The notes beneath the pieces were generated by a model. That model did not search any database. It was not told where the DNA came from and saw only the letters and a program-made list of their open reading frames with translations. A DNA stretch of 64,000 nt, taken from positions 248,001-312,000 of the forward strand of contig MKVX01000002.1 in the NCBI GenBank assembly GCA_001899255.1, given 5' to 3'. Every line of letters starts with the position of its first letter. Position 1 is the first letter of the stretch. Of this stretch, positions 1 to 7,812 are shown in pieces. Source of the DNA: Rhizobiales bacterium 62-47 (GTDB lineage Bacteria; Pseudomonadota; Alphaproteobacteria; Rhizobiales; Xanthobacteraceae). The position numbers and the translations under genes are program-made.

Positions 1-151
1 AGGCGCCGCAAACACCCATCTCGCAGCCCATATGCGTCCCGGTCAGTTCGAGCGACCCGCGCAGGAAATCCGCCAAGGTCTCGCGCGGCGCGACATTGCG
101 CGACACGGCTTCGCCGTTGACCGTGACATTGATGTTGATCGAATTGCTCAC
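1..151 (-). CDS. (2Fe-2S)-binding small subunit of a molybdenum hydroxylase, partial
   Basis: The first 50 residues of a CoxS/XdhA-type iron-sulfur subunit; the rest lies beyond the left edge. The start is GTG, and its last two bases fall in the TGA stop of the upstream FAD subunit (GTGA overlap), which indicates translational coupling. The visible part has the beta-grasp ferredoxin N-terminus and runs into GTHMGCEMGVCGA, the first cysteines of the plant-type [2Fe-2S] cluster. In this enzyme family the small subunit passes electrons from the molybdopterin subunit to FAD. The substrate cannot be told because the large catalytic subunit is not in the window. Confidence 0.9.
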   Translation of the reverse strand, partial: MSNSININVTVNGEAVSRNVAPRETLADFLRGSLELTGTHMGCEMGVCGA

Positions 152-1032
152 GCGACCTCCGCAATCCGGCCGAGCAGACGTCCCAGCAGCACGCGCGCCA
201 GATGGATGCGCATGGCTGCGGGCGTATGTTCATCGTCAGGTGGCGCAAGGTCATCGGACAGTGCGGCTTGCGCCGCGACGATGGCCGACTGATCGAGCTG
301 TCGGCCGCGCAGCGCGTCCTCGGCTCGCTTGGCGCGGACCGGCGTATTGCCGACACCGAAGAGGACCAGGCGGATTTGCGCGACCAGTTCGTCGCGCATA
401 TCGGCCAGAATGCCCGAACCGACGATGGCGTAGTCCCCGCGGCGCCGCGCCAGTTCATCGAACGCCCAGCGATGGCTGGGTTGAACCACCGGCACATGGA
501 TGGCGGTCAGGAGTTCGCCGGGCTCGATCGCGGTCTGAAACAGATCGATGAAGTACTCGTCGGCCGGCACGCGACGGCTGCCGCTAAGGTTGGCAATCTC
601 CAGTTCGACGCCCATCGCCAAGGCCATCGCCGGAAATTCGGAAGCCGGATCCGCCAATGCAATACTGCCGCCGAGCGTTCCTTTGTTGCGGATCGCCGGA
701 TGCGCGACGTAGGGCGCTGCGTCATGAAACAGCGGCGCATGCCTGGCGATCAACGGATCGCTCAACGTCTCGCAATGGCGCGTCAGCGCACCGATGCGCA
801 GCCAGCCGTCCTGCAGCGCGATGCCGCGCAACTCGGGAATGTGAGCGATGTCGATGAGGACTTGCGGCGCCTGTAAGCGCAGCGCCAGCGCCGGCACGAG
901 GCTTTGGCCGCCCGCGATGTAGCTCGCGTCGTCACCAGAGGCCGCAAAGGTTTGCAGCGCCTCCACAACAGTTGTGGGGCGGGCGTAGCTGAATGCTCGC
1001 GCCTTCAAGAGCATATCTCCTTGGGTCGTCAT
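148..1032 (-). CDS. FAD-binding middle subunit of a xanthine-dehydrogenase/CO-dehydrogenase-type hydroxylase
   Basis: The 294-aa product matches the CoxM/XdhB flavoprotein family in length and layout. The N-terminal FAD-binding region contains AGGQSLVPALALR, the usual flavin-binding glycine motif (residues 41-53), and TLGGSIALADPASE follows near residues 118-131. The C-terminal CO-dehydrogenase flavoprotein domain fills the last third. It is the first visible gene of a minus-strand operon whose next gene is the 2Fe-2S subunit. A TetR regulator is divergent, and paired palindromes lie between the two. Candidate substrates include carbon monoxide, aldehydes, N-heterocycles and 4-hydroxybenzoyl-CoA; nothing here decides among them. 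Confidence 0.9.
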   Translation of the reverse strand: MTTQGDMLLKARAFSYARPTTVVEALQTFAASGDDASYIAGGQSLVPALALRLQAPQVLIDIAHIPELRGIALQDGWLRIGALTRHCETLSDPLIARHAPLFHDAAPYVAHPAIRNKGTLGGSIALADPASEFPAMALAMGVELEIANLSGSRRVPADEYFIDLFQTAIEPGELLTAIHVPVVQPSHRWAFDELARRRGDYAIVGSGILADMRDELVAQIRLVLFGVGNTPVRAKRAEDALRGRQLDQSAIVAAQAALSDDLAPPDDEHTPAAMRIHLARVLLGRLLGRIAEVA

Positions 1033-1042
1033 CCAGATTTGT

Positions 1043-1108
1043 GACCATCTGGTCTTAAATTTAGAGCACGGCTCAGATCACCCGTCAACAGAAAACGACC
1101 ATTTGGTC
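1043..1108. promoter_or_regulatory. Twin palindromic operators for the divergent TetR regulator (inferred)
   Basis: Two near-identical palindromes sit 54 bp apart in the divergent promoter region. GACCATCTGGTC is at 1043-1054 and GACCATTTGGTC at 1097-1108. The similarity extends into the flanks: TTTGTGACCA precedes the first, and its reverse complement follows the second. The arrangement is typical of a TetR-type repressor controlling itself and the divergent operon. Assignment to the 1165 regulator is inference from position. Confidence 0.7.
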
Positions 1109-1164
1109 ACAAAGCTCGGTTGCGGTATGACGGCGCTCCGGGAATCAACCCGATGCGGTGAAAT

Positions 1165-1836
1165 TTGACCAAGAAGCCTGCAAAAACCGCTGCGAAGCCG
1201 CGTCGACGCAATCTGCGCGCGGCTGAACGCGAGCGAATGATCCTCGACGAAGCAATTCGATTCTTCGCCGAACATGGCTTTGGCGGGCAAACCCGCGAAC
1301 TCGCCAAGCGCATGGGCATCACGCATTCGGCGATCTATCGGCACTTTCCCAGCAAGGAAGCGCTGATCGAGCGGGTCTACGAAGAAATCTTCCTGAGCCG
1401 CTGGTCGCCGTCATGGGCCAACTTGATCCGCGACCGCACGCTGTCGTTCGAGACGCGGCTGAGCCGATTCTATCTCGAGTATGTCGAGCGCGTGTTCGAA
1501 TACAACTGGGTCCGGATATTCGTGTTCTCCGGCATGAAGTCCTTCAACATCACCGGACGCTATCTCGAAATCGTGCGCAGCGAGATCATCGAGCCGGCCT
1601 GCCGCGAGATGCGCCATGAACTCAAGCTGCCTTCCAGCGACGACGTACCCTTGTCCGAGCGCGAAGTGGAATTGTTCTGGGGCCTGCACGGCCGCATCTT
1701 TTACATGGCGATCCGCCGTTACGTTTACGGCACGCCAACGCCGGAACGGCTCGATGATATCGTCCGCGACGCCGTGCTGGCGTTTCTCGAAGGCTCGAAA
1801 GTGGTGATGGAGAAACTCACCACACCGGCCGAATAG
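1165..1836 (+). CDS. TetR/AcrR family transcriptional regulator
   Basis: The 223-aa protein has the TetR N-terminal helix-turn-helix at about residues 18-65: ILDEAIRFFAEHGF, then TRELAKRMGITHSAIYRHFPSKEALIERVY. The basic N-terminus (KKPAKTAAKPRRR) precedes the domain. The start used is TTG at 1165, which keeps the whole domain; no better start with a clear ribosome-binding site is visible. The C-terminal ligand pocket is unassigned. It is divergent from the molybdenum-hydroxylase operon and separated from it by two palindromes, so it most likely represses that operon and itself. Confidence 0.88.
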   Translation: MTKKPAKTAAKPRRRNLRAAERERMILDEAIRFFAEHGFGGQTRELAKRMGITHSAIYRHFPSKEALIERVYEEIFLSRWSPSWANLIRDRTLSFETRLSRFYLEYVERVFEYNWVRIFVFSGMKSFNITGRYLEIVRSEIIEPACREMRHELKLPSSDDVPLSEREVELFWGLHGRIFYMAIRRYVYGTPTPERLDDIVRDAVLAFLEGSKVVMEKLTTPAE

Positions 1837-1976
1837 CCGCTGCCATTCGCGCTGACTGCCCTGAAGCTGTCCTTGCACTGCACGACCTGACAGATTCGCG
1901 GCGCGCCAGTCGCCATGCTTAACGAATTCTAAACATCCCGCGCTATGATGGCGGTCTCATCGATGGGGATTTCGCC

Positions 1977-2300
1977 ATGCTTCGGCCGACCATGCTTGCC
2001 GCGCTGCTTGTCGCTACCACAGGCACCGCGTCGTTCGCCGCCGATCTGCCGGCGCAAACCCGGCTCGGCAAGATTTTCGCCGAGCCCGCGCCGAGCCCCG
2101 TGCCGCCATTGGCCTATCAGACCGATACTTCGGCATGGATCACGGAATCGGTATTCGCACCGGAAGTCGATGTACCGTCGTTGGTCAACGGCTATTACGG
2201 CAAGCCGCGCTCGTATCTCTACAGATCCTATTACGGCACGCCGCCGGACTTGATCTTCGGGCGCTTGCCATACGCCTGCGGCTATTACGGCTATTGCTGA
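1977..2300 (+). CDS. Small secreted protein of unknown function
   Basis: A 107-aa protein begins with a clear signal peptide (MLRPTMLAALLVATTGTASFAA). The mature part is rich in proline and tyrosine, with a GYYGKPRSYLYRSYYG stretch and a C-terminal GYYGYC. This looks like the small tyrosine-rich exported proteins common in Bradyrhizobium relatives. No catalytic motif is visible. It stands alone between a TetR gene and a convergent DUF2478 gene. Confidence 0.6.
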   Translation: MLRPTMLAALLVATTGTASFAADLPAQTRLGKIFAEPAPSPVPPLAYQTDTSAWITESVFAPEVDVPSLVNGYYGKPRSYLYRSYYGTPPDLIFGRLPYACGYYGYC

Positions 2301-2312
2301 GCGTCAACCGGA

Positions 2313-2879
2313 CTACGCCTTTGCATGGCCCGCGACCGATGCCTGACGGTCGGGCGGCAACGCGCTGCGGCTGACTTGCCTCCACCACTGATCAAGCGCA
2401 TCCGCATCGGCGGGCAATCCGACAGAGAGCGGCGCGGCAAAGCGATCCCACGCGTCTTGAAACTTGGGCGAGACCGCGGACAGGATCGGCACACCGGCTT
2501 CGATCGCGTAGCGGAACGCTGCGTTCAACCCTTCGCGCGCGGCTTCCAGCTTGCCGAATTTGCTCAGCACCACCAGATCGCAACCGGCAACGATATCCTG
2601 CCGCACCGCTTCACTCGCGGTGATCGCACCGCTGCCTTCGAGATGGCAGGCGCTCGATCCTTCGCCGAGATCCTGAAAAATCGGATAGGACACGCCACTG
2701 ATGAGGCTTTGCAAGCGTCCCGCACTACAGGCGCGATTGGCGAGGCCATGACTTTCCTCGATCACGCCGGCGATGCGCGTCGACGGTCGCCAGCGCGCAA
2801 CGAAATCGCGCAGCAGATCCTGCGCCGCCGTGCTCGAAGCGCCCTGCACAACAGCGATTGTCTTGACGGCTTGATCCAT
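2313..2879 (-). CDS. DUF2478 family protein
   Basis: The 188-aa product (start MDQAVKTIAVVQ) resembles the DUF2478 family, often annotated as nitrogenase or molybdenum-transport-associated NTP-binding proteins. An N-terminal P-loop-like strand (VVQGASST) is followed by helices and a hydrophobic strand CDLVVLSKFGKLEAAR that resembles a Walker B region and its surroundings. An upstream in-frame start at 2927 would add a segment running through the intergenic palindrome, so I prefer 2879. It is divergent from nnrS, which links it to nitrogen-oxide or anaerobic metabolism. Function is unknown. Confidence 0.75.
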   Translation of the reverse strand: MDQAVKTIAVVQGASSTAAQDLLRDFVARWRPSTRIAGVIEESHGLANRACSAGRLQSLISGVSYPIFQDLGEGSSACHLEGSGAITASEAVRQDIVAGCDLVVLSKFGKLEAAREGLNAAFRYAIEAGVPILSAVSPKFQDAWDRFAAPLSVGLPADADALDQWWRQVSRSALPPDRQASVAGHAKA

Positions 2880-2894
2880 CACGTTCTCCAATCT

Positions 2895-2913
2895 GCAAAG
2901 TGTGCACCTTTGC
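2895..2913. promoter_or_regulatory. Inverted repeat in the DUF2478/nnrS divergent promoter
   Basis: GCAAAG and CTTTGC flank a 7-base centre that includes GTGCAC. The element lies 16 bp upstream of the DUF2478 start. Its spacing does not fit the 14-mer Crp/Fnr box seen elsewhere in the window, so the binding protein is unknown. Confidence 0.4.
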
Positions 2914-3033
2914 CCGGCATACGGCAACCGGCACCACGGATGCCACTCATCGGGAAACGATGCTTATCGATGTCCCGTTTCCGATCGCGTCCGGAACTCG
3001 TGGCATATTGTGCGCGGTCCCTCGCGCGCTGCT

Positions 3034-3047
3034 TTGCTCCCGCGCAA
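3034..3047. promoter_or_regulatory. Crp/Fnr (NnrR/FixK-type) box upstream of nnrS
   Basis: TTGCTCCCGCGCAA fits TTG(A/C)-N6-(T/G)CAA and is close to the TTGCG-N4-CGCAA boxes elsewhere in the window. It lies 96 bp upstream of the nnrS start. The assignment to the NnrR-like regulator at 4320-5018 is inference. Confidence 0.5.
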
Positions 3048-3143
3048 AGTCATTGGCGCAAAGCACGATAGAATGGCGCTATTCCGATATCGCCGCGCCC
3101 GACGCCACCGCACGTGGATCGCCGAAGCGCGGCAGCCGAAAGC

Positions 3144-4316
3144 ATGTCGATGTCCTATCCGCCGGTTCTCCAACACGCCTTCCGCATTTGCTTCTTGCTG
3201 GCCGCAATATGGGCCGCCGCAGCCGTACCGCTGTGGCTGCTCGCCTATACCGGCATCATCGAACTCGCCGGCCCTTATGGCGCCATCAATTGGCACGCGC
3301 ATGAACTGGTGTTCGGTTATGCGGCCCTGGTGGTCTGCGGCTTTCTGTTCACGGCAATTCCGAACTGGACCGGGCGGCTGCCGGTGTCCGGCTGGCCGCT
3401 GGCCTCCCTTGTGCTGATCTGGCTGGCTGGCCGCGTCGCCATGATGCAAGCCGTCCACCTTGGACCGATGCTGGCCGCGGCGATCGACGTCGCCTTTCTT
3501 GCTGCGGTGCTTGCGGTGGCGGGACGCGAGATCGTCGCCGGCAAGAACTGGCGCAACCTTCGTGTGCTTGTGCTGGTCGGCTGGCTGCTGCTCGGCAACG
3601 TCGCCTTTCATGCCGCGGCCATCGGCGGTCACGCCATCGATCTCAGCGTCCGCGGATCGATCGGCGCCCTGATCGCGCTCATCACACTGGTTGGCGGCCG
3701 CCTCACACCGAGCTTCACGCGCAATTGGCTGGTCAAGCAGAGCGCAACGCAACTTCCCGCGCCGTTCGGCACGCTCGACGCCGTCGCCATCGGAAGCGGC
3801 GTCGCAGCACTGCTATCGTGGGTCATCATGCCCGACGGCGCACCCACCGCGGCACTCGCCGCGCTCGCTGCCATCCTGCTGGCTTGGCGGCTGGCACGTT
3901 GGCGCGGCTGGGCGACTTTCGCGGAACCACTGCTCGTGATCCTGCATATCGGCTACGCCTTTGTGCCGCTCGGCTTCGCCCTGCTCGCCGTCAACGCCTT
4001 GCGTCCGGATTTGATTCCAAACAATGCGGTGGTCCATGCCTGGACCGCAGGCGCCATCGGCACCATGACGCTGGCGGTGATGACCCGCGCCACCCTCGGC
4101 CACACCGGCCAGGCGCTCACCGCGACACCGGCCACGGTGGCGATCTATGTCGCGATCGTGCTGGCTGCGGCGTTACGCATTCTCGCGGCCTTCACAGTGG
4201 AATGGCATTTGGCACTCGTCGATGCCGCCGGAGCGGCATGGACGGCGGCGTTTCTCATCTTCGTCGGCAGCTACGGGCCGTTACTGTGCCGTGCACGCAG
4301 GGCGAAAGTCCGCTGA
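3144..4316 (+). CDS. nnrS: NnrS family haem/copper membrane protein (NO-stress associated)
   Basis: The roughly 390-aa polytopic protein matches NnrS. About twelve hydrophobic segments cover almost its whole length. The conserved motifs are HAHELVFGYAALVVCGFLFTA near residues 44-64, where the histidines are expected haem/metal ligands, GGRLTPSFTRNWL near residue 180, and a C-terminal WTAGAIGTMTLAVMTRATLGHTG. NnrS proteins are induced by nitric oxide in denitrifiers and reduce NO toxicity. The start MSMSYPPVL was chosen over one ten codons upstream. It is followed convergently by the NnrR-like regulator and preceded by a Crp/Fnr-type box. Confidence 0.92.
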   Translation: MSMSYPPVLQHAFRICFLLAAIWAAAAVPLWLLAYTGIIELAGPYGAINWHAHELVFGYAALVVCGFLFTAIPNWTGRLPVSGWPLASLVLIWLAGRVAMMQAVHLGPMLAAAIDVAFLAAVLAVAGREIVAGKNWRNLRVLVLVGWLLLGNVAFHAAAIGGHAIDLSVRGSIGALIALITLVGGRLTPSFTRNWLVKQSATQLPAPFGTLDAVAIGSGVAALLSWVIMPDGAPTAALAALAAILLAWRLARWRGWATFAEPLLVILHIGYAFVPLGFALLAVNALRPDLIPNNAVVHAWTAGAIGTMTLAVMTRATLGHTGQALTATPATVAIYVAIVLAAALRILAAFTVEWHLALVDAAGAAWTAAFLIFVGSYGPLLCRARRAKVR

Positions 4317-4319
4317 CGT

Positions 4320-5018
4320 TCAGTCTGGCTCTTCGGCGATCGCTTCGAGCAACGGTGGCTTGGCCACCACGACGCGGCGACGACCGCAGGCGACGATGCC
4401 ACGCTCTTCCCAGGCGCTCAGCGTGCGGCTGACCGTATGCAGCGTGGTGCCGGACATTTCCGCGAGGTCCTGCCGCGACAGCGGAAAGACAATTTCGATG
4501 CCGCGCACCGTGCGGCGCCCCGCCTGTTGCGCCAGGCGCAGAATGGTATGCGCGATGCGGCGTTCGACCTTCTCCGTCGAGAGTTCGCGCAGCCGCACCT
4601 GGATGTCGAGATAGCGCGCGCCGAGCAGCTTGACGACGTTGATGGCGATCCCGGCATGACGGGCCATCAACTCTTGGATGGCCGTTGCACTCCAACCGAT
4701 CAGATGACAGTCATCGACGGCGATCACCGCACCCGGAAAGGTCTCGCCGCCCGCCAGCGCGGCATAGCCCGCGACCTCACCCGGGCCGAGGTAGCGGATA
4801 ATCACCTGCTGGCCGTCCAGCGTGGTTTGCGTCGCACGCAAGCGCCCGGCCACGACGATATAAACCGTCGCGGCGGCATCTCCCTGCTGAAGCACGGTGT
4901 CGCCGGCCGAGAAGCGCTTGCGGAAGGCCGCCCGCTGGATGTCGCGAAGCAAATCGACCGGTGCGCCACGGAACAGTTCCGTGCGCCCGAGCATCTCCAC
5001 GTCGGCTTGATCTTCCAT
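4320..5018 (-). CDS. Crp/Fnr family regulator, NnrR/DNR-like
   Basis: The 232-aa protein (start MEDQADVEMLGRTELF) has an N-terminal cyclic-nucleotide-binding-like beta-roll and a C-terminal winged helix. The recognition helix reads GTTLHTVSRTLSAWE, with H-T-V-S-R where FNR has E-x-x-S-R. It lacks the FNR N-terminal cysteine cluster, so oxygen sensing through an FeS cluster is unlikely. In the NnrR/DNR group a haem senses NO. Convergent to nnrS and just upstream (divergent) of the AOX-like gene, it is the natural candidate to bind the TTGCG-N4-CGCAA boxes found in this window. The name NnrR is likely but not proven. Confidence 0.82.
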   Translation of the reverse strand: MEDQADVEMLGRTELFRGAPVDLLRDIQRAAFRKRFSAGDTVLQQGDAAATVYIVVAGRLRATQTTLDGQQVIIRYLGPGEVAGYAALAGGETFPGAVIAVDDCHLIGWSATAIQELMARHAGIAINVVKLLGARYLDIQVRLRELSTEKVERRIAHTILRLAQQAGRRTVRGIEIVFPLSRQDLAEMSGTTLHTVSRTLSAWEERGIVACGRRRVVVAKPPLLEAIAEEPD

Positions 5019-5226
5019 CCGTAGCTTCCGCGCCGTCCTATCGTCGAGGTGATTCGATCTGCCGCGATCCTCGCCTGACGATTGCCCCACAATCACCGCG
5101 ACCCACGAATCACCTCTTGCTCTTTTCGGAACACCCGCCTGCTATACCCCGACCGGAACTCCGATTTTCCAACTTTCGACCGGATCGACCGGTCCAAGCT
5201 GGTAGTCGCTCCATAATGCTGGTTTA

Positions 5227-5240
5227 TTGCGCCAGCGCAA
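5227..5240. promoter_or_regulatory. NnrR-type box upstream of the alternative-oxidase-like gene
   Basis: TTGCGCCAGCGCAA is a perfect TTGCG-N4-CGCAA palindrome ending 61 bp before the preferred ATG at 5302. Its position suits an activator near -41.5. The same pattern recurs at 16481 and 17465. Confidence 0.7.
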
Positions 5241-5301
5241 AGATGCCCGCCGCCGGCAGCGGCAGCATAAAATGAAAAAGCGAGCCGGACGTGGAACGAC
5301 C

Positions 5302-5961
5302 ATGCTGAACGTCAACAAGACCGACCTGCTTCGTCATCATACCCCGGAGACGCTCTCGGATCGCTTTGCTGCGGCGTCCGAGCGTTTGCTCGCGGCGACC
5401 GCCGGCGCGCTGTTTGGCCGCAGATACGGTGACCGCGTCATCGTGCTGGAAACCGTCGCTGCCGTGCCAGCTATGGTGGCCGCGACCTTGCTGCATCTGA
5501 AATGCCTGCGCCAGTTGATCGACGACCGCGGCTGGGTCCGAACCTTCATGGAGGAAGCGGAGAACCAGCGCGCGCATCTGATGGCGTTCGTCGCCATCGC
5601 TCGCCCAAGCTGGAGCGAGCGCCTGTTGATCGCCATTAGCCAGGGCGTCTTTTACAATACCTACTTCCTGCTCTCGCTGGTGTCGGCACGAACCGCGCAC
5701 CGGCTGGCCGGCTATCTCGCCGAGCGTTCGGTGCAAGGCTATTCCGCCTACCTCGCCCGTATCGAATCCGGCGAGCTGGAAAATCGCATCGCGCCGGAAA
5801 CCGCGGTCGCCTACTGGAATCTGCCGCCGGATGCGCAGATCAGCGACATGATCATGGCCATGCGCGAGGACGAAGCCATCCATCGCGACATTCATCACGC
5901 CTTCGCGGATGCGCTGGCGGAAGGCCGCGCCATCCCGGATCGCCCCGGCCCGCTGATCTAG
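5302..5961 (+). CDS. Alternative oxidase-like di-iron protein with two altered metal ligands
   Basis: The 219-aa protein aligns by eye to the alternative oxidase family over its whole length. Matches are LETVAAVPAMVAATLLHLK (residue 49 on), EEAENQRAHLM, GYLAERSVQGYSAY, YWNLPPDAQISDMI and MREDEAIHRDIHHAFAD. Canonical AOX is a quinol oxidase with six ligands, four Glu and two His. Here E50, H92, E191 and H194 are kept. The Glu of NERMH is Q89, and the first Glu of LEEEA is A140, with E141 next to it. Activity as a standard AOX is therefore uncertain. ATG at 5302 has GGAACG upstream; an in-frame TTG at 5227 lies inside the regulatory box and was rejected. Its tail overlaps the convergent Lrp gene by 4 bp. 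Confidence 0.85.
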   Translation: MLNVNKTDLLRHHTPETLSDRFAAASERLLAATAGALFGRRYGDRVIVLETVAAVPAMVAATLLHLKCLRQLIDDRGWVRTFMEEAENQRAHLMAFVAIARPSWSERLLIAISQGVFYNTYFLLSLVSARTAHRLAGYLAERSVQGYSAYLARIESGELENRIAPETAVAYWNLPPDAQISDMIMAMREDEAIHRDIHHAFADALAEGRAIPDRPGPLI

Positions 5962-6434
5962 GACTTCAGCGCCCGCAACGGCAGCTTGGCGGTCGCCTTC
6001 AGCCGGTCGAGCACGATCGATGAGCGTACGTGCGCGACGCTCGGATGCGGCATCAGCACATTGTTGACGATATCCGACAGACTCCGCAGGTCGCGCAGGA
6101 TGATCTTCAGCAGATAGTCCGAATCACCGGTGAGCGAATAAGCTTCCTGTATGTCGTCGACCCGCTGCACCAGATCGCGGAAATGCTTGGCGTTGTCCGG
6201 CGAATGCGTAGCGAGCGTGATGTGCACGAAGGCGATCACGTTGAGGCCGAGCCGCTCGCTGGCGAGATCGGCGTGGTAGCCCGCGATCACGCCTTCCTCT
6301 TCCAACCGCATGCGGCGGCGCGAGCATTGTGACGCGGACAGGCCGACCGCATCGGCAAGCTGCTGGTTGGTCAGCCGGCCGTCTTCCTGCAACGCAGCCA
6401 GCATCTTCAGGTCAAAGCTATCTATCGAAATCAT
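5958..6434 (-). CDS. Lrp/AsnC family transcriptional regulator
   Basis: The 158-aa protein starts MISIDSFDLKMLAALQEDGRL. It has an AsnC-type helix-turn-helix (LTNQQLADAVGLSASQCSRRRMRLEEEGVI) and a C-terminal RAM domain (AFVHITLATHSPDNAKHF through TGDSDYLLKIILRDL). It is divergent from hpd, and several copies of a TTTGCATGAA-like repeat lie between the two starts. It therefore probably controls tyrosine/phenylpyruvate catabolism and itself, with an amino acid or aromatic acid as effector. Confidence 0.92.
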   Translation of the reverse strand: MISIDSFDLKMLAALQEDGRLTNQQLADAVGLSASQCSRRRMRLEEEGVIAGYHADLASERLGLNVIAFVHITLATHSPDNAKHFRDLVQRVDDIQEAYSLTGDSDYLLKIILRDLRSLSDIVNNVLMPHPSVAHVRSSIVLDRLKATAKLPLRALKS

Positions 6435-6459
6435 GCATAATTTCCTGAAATACGCATAA

Positions 6460-6512
6460 TTCATGCAACAATTCCAGGGATAATAGCTCAGTTTGCATGA
6501 AGTTTGCATGAA
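6460..6512. promoter_or_regulatory. Repeated operator motifs between the Lrp gene and hpd
   Basis: TTTGCATGAA occurs twice in direct orientation at 6492-6501 and 6503-6512, 11 bp apart (one helical turn). An inverted copy, TTCATGCAA, lies at 6460-6468, and ATGCATAAT/CGCATAAT variants are nearby. Lrp-family octamers typically bind such phased repeats. Confidence 0.6.
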
Positions 6513-6554
6513 ATATGACGGAGAATGACTGAAATCGATCAGGGAGATTTCGTC

Positions 6555-7673
6555 ATGGGCCCGTTTCCGCACGACGCACCGGCCGCCGTCATTTCCGACA
6601 GCAATCCGATGGGCACCGACGGTTTCGAATTCGTCGAATACGCCCACCCCGAGCCCGAGAAGCTCCATGCCCTTTTCAAGCTGATGGGCTTCAGCGCCGT
6701 GGCACGACACAAGAGCAAGGCCATCACGCTCTATCGCCAGGGCGACATCAACTATCTCGTCAACGAGGCGCCCGGCACCCATGGCCACAATTTCGTTGCC
6801 GCCCACGGCCCCTGCGCACCGTCGATGGCGTTTCGCGTCGTCGATGCCGAGCGCGCCTACCAACGGGCATTGGCGCTTGGCGCGGAGCGGGCCGATATCG
6901 ATGCGAGTCAAAAAACGCTCGACGTGCCGGCCATCAAGGGTATCGGCGGCAGCCTGCTGTATTTCGTCGACCGTTACGGCGCCAACGGTTCAGCCTACGA
7001 GGCCGAGTTCGAATGGCTCGGCGCACGCAATCCGCGCCCAGCGGGCGCCGGCCTGTTCTACATCGATCACCTGACCCACAACGTGCATCGCGGGCGCATG
7101 GACGTCTGGACCGGCTTCTACGAGAAGCTGTTCAACTTCCGGCAGATCCGCTTCTTCGATATCGAGGGCCGCGCCTCGGGATTGTTCTCTCGCGCGCTGA
7201 CCAGCCCTGACGGCAAGATCCGCATTCCGATCAACGAGGACGCTGGCGATGCGGGGCAGATCGAGGAGTACCTCCACCTCTATCGCGGCGAAGGAATCCA
7301 GCACATCGCCTGCGGCGTGCGCGATATCTACCGCACCGTCGAAACATTGCGCGCGGCGGGGCTGCCGTTCATGCCATCGCCGCCGGATACCTATTTCGAG
7401 AAGATCGACACGCGGCTGCCGAAGCACGGCGAGGATGTCGCGCGATTGCAGCGAAATGGCATCCTGATCGATGGCGAAGGCGTGGTCGATGGCGGACACA
7501 CCAAGGTACTGCTGCAGATCTTCTCCGCCAACGCCATCGGGCCGATCTTCTTCGAATTCATCCAGCGAAAGGGCGACGATGGTTTCGGCGAAGGCAATTT
7601 CAAGGCGCTGTTCGAATCCATCGAGGAAGATCAGATTCGGCGCGGCGTGTTGCCGCTGAAGGGCGCGGCGTAA
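6555..7673 (+). CDS. hpd: 4-hydroxyphenylpyruvate dioxygenase
   Basis: The 372-aa protein converts 4-hydroxyphenylpyruvate to homogentisate with Fe(II) and O2. Two vicinal-oxygen-chelate domains are present. Iron ligands fit the family: His in DHLTHNVHRGRMDVW, His in HLYRGEGIQHIACGVRD, and Glu in FFEFIQRKGDDGFGEGNF near the C-terminus. The ATG at 6555 has AGGGAGA seven bases upstream. An in-frame ATG at 6525 has its purine run too close and is less likely. Its product feeds hmgA and fahA at 17.5-20.2 kb. The divergent Lrp-type gene is the probable regulator. Confidence 0.96.
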   Translation: MGPFPHDAPAAVISDSNPMGTDGFEFVEYAHPEPEKLHALFKLMGFSAVARHKSKAITLYRQGDINYLVNEAPGTHGHNFVAAHGPCAPSMAFRVVDAERAYQRALALGAERADIDASQKTLDVPAIKGIGGSLLYFVDRYGANGSAYEAEFEWLGARNPRPAGAGLFYIDHLTHNVHRGRMDVWTGFYEKLFNFRQIRFFDIEGRASGLFSRALTSPDGKIRIPINEDAGDAGQIEEYLHLYRGEGIQHIACGVRDIYRTVETLRAAGLPFMPSPPDTYFEKIDTRLPKHGEDVARLQRNGILIDGEGVVDGGHTKVLLQIFSANAIGPIFFEFIQRKGDDGFGEGNFKALFESIEEDQIRRGVLPLKGAA

Positions 7674-7693
7674 AAGCGGCGCTAACCTATCGC

Positions 7694-7800
7694 CGTCATT
7701 CCGGGATGCGCCTTCTTCAGGCGCAGGCCCGGAATCCATACGCCCTGCGATGGTCATGGATTCCAGGCTCGCTCGCAAGGGCTCGCGCCCCGGAATGACG
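7694..7800. repeat. REP-like palindromic intergenic element
   Basis: CGTCATTCCGGG at 7694-7705 is matched by CCCGGAATGACG at 7789-7800. The interior holds further imperfect inverted sequence (GGAATCCAT and ATGGATTCC). This form is common between genes in Bradyrhizobium relatives. It separates convergent hpd and the racemase gene and may help terminate both. Confidence 0.75.
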
Positions 7801-7812
7801 AATCACAAAATC

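Noticed and set aside
2880-2927. Longer DUF2478 protein starting at 2927
   Set aside because: It would cover the intergenic palindrome and adds a Cys-rich segment unlike the family start.
5227-5301. Longer alternative-oxidase-like protein from TTG 5227
   Set aside because: The TTG is the first base group of the TTGCG-N4-CGCAA box, and the added residues are a basic run with no similarity; ATG 5302 has a ribosome-binding site.
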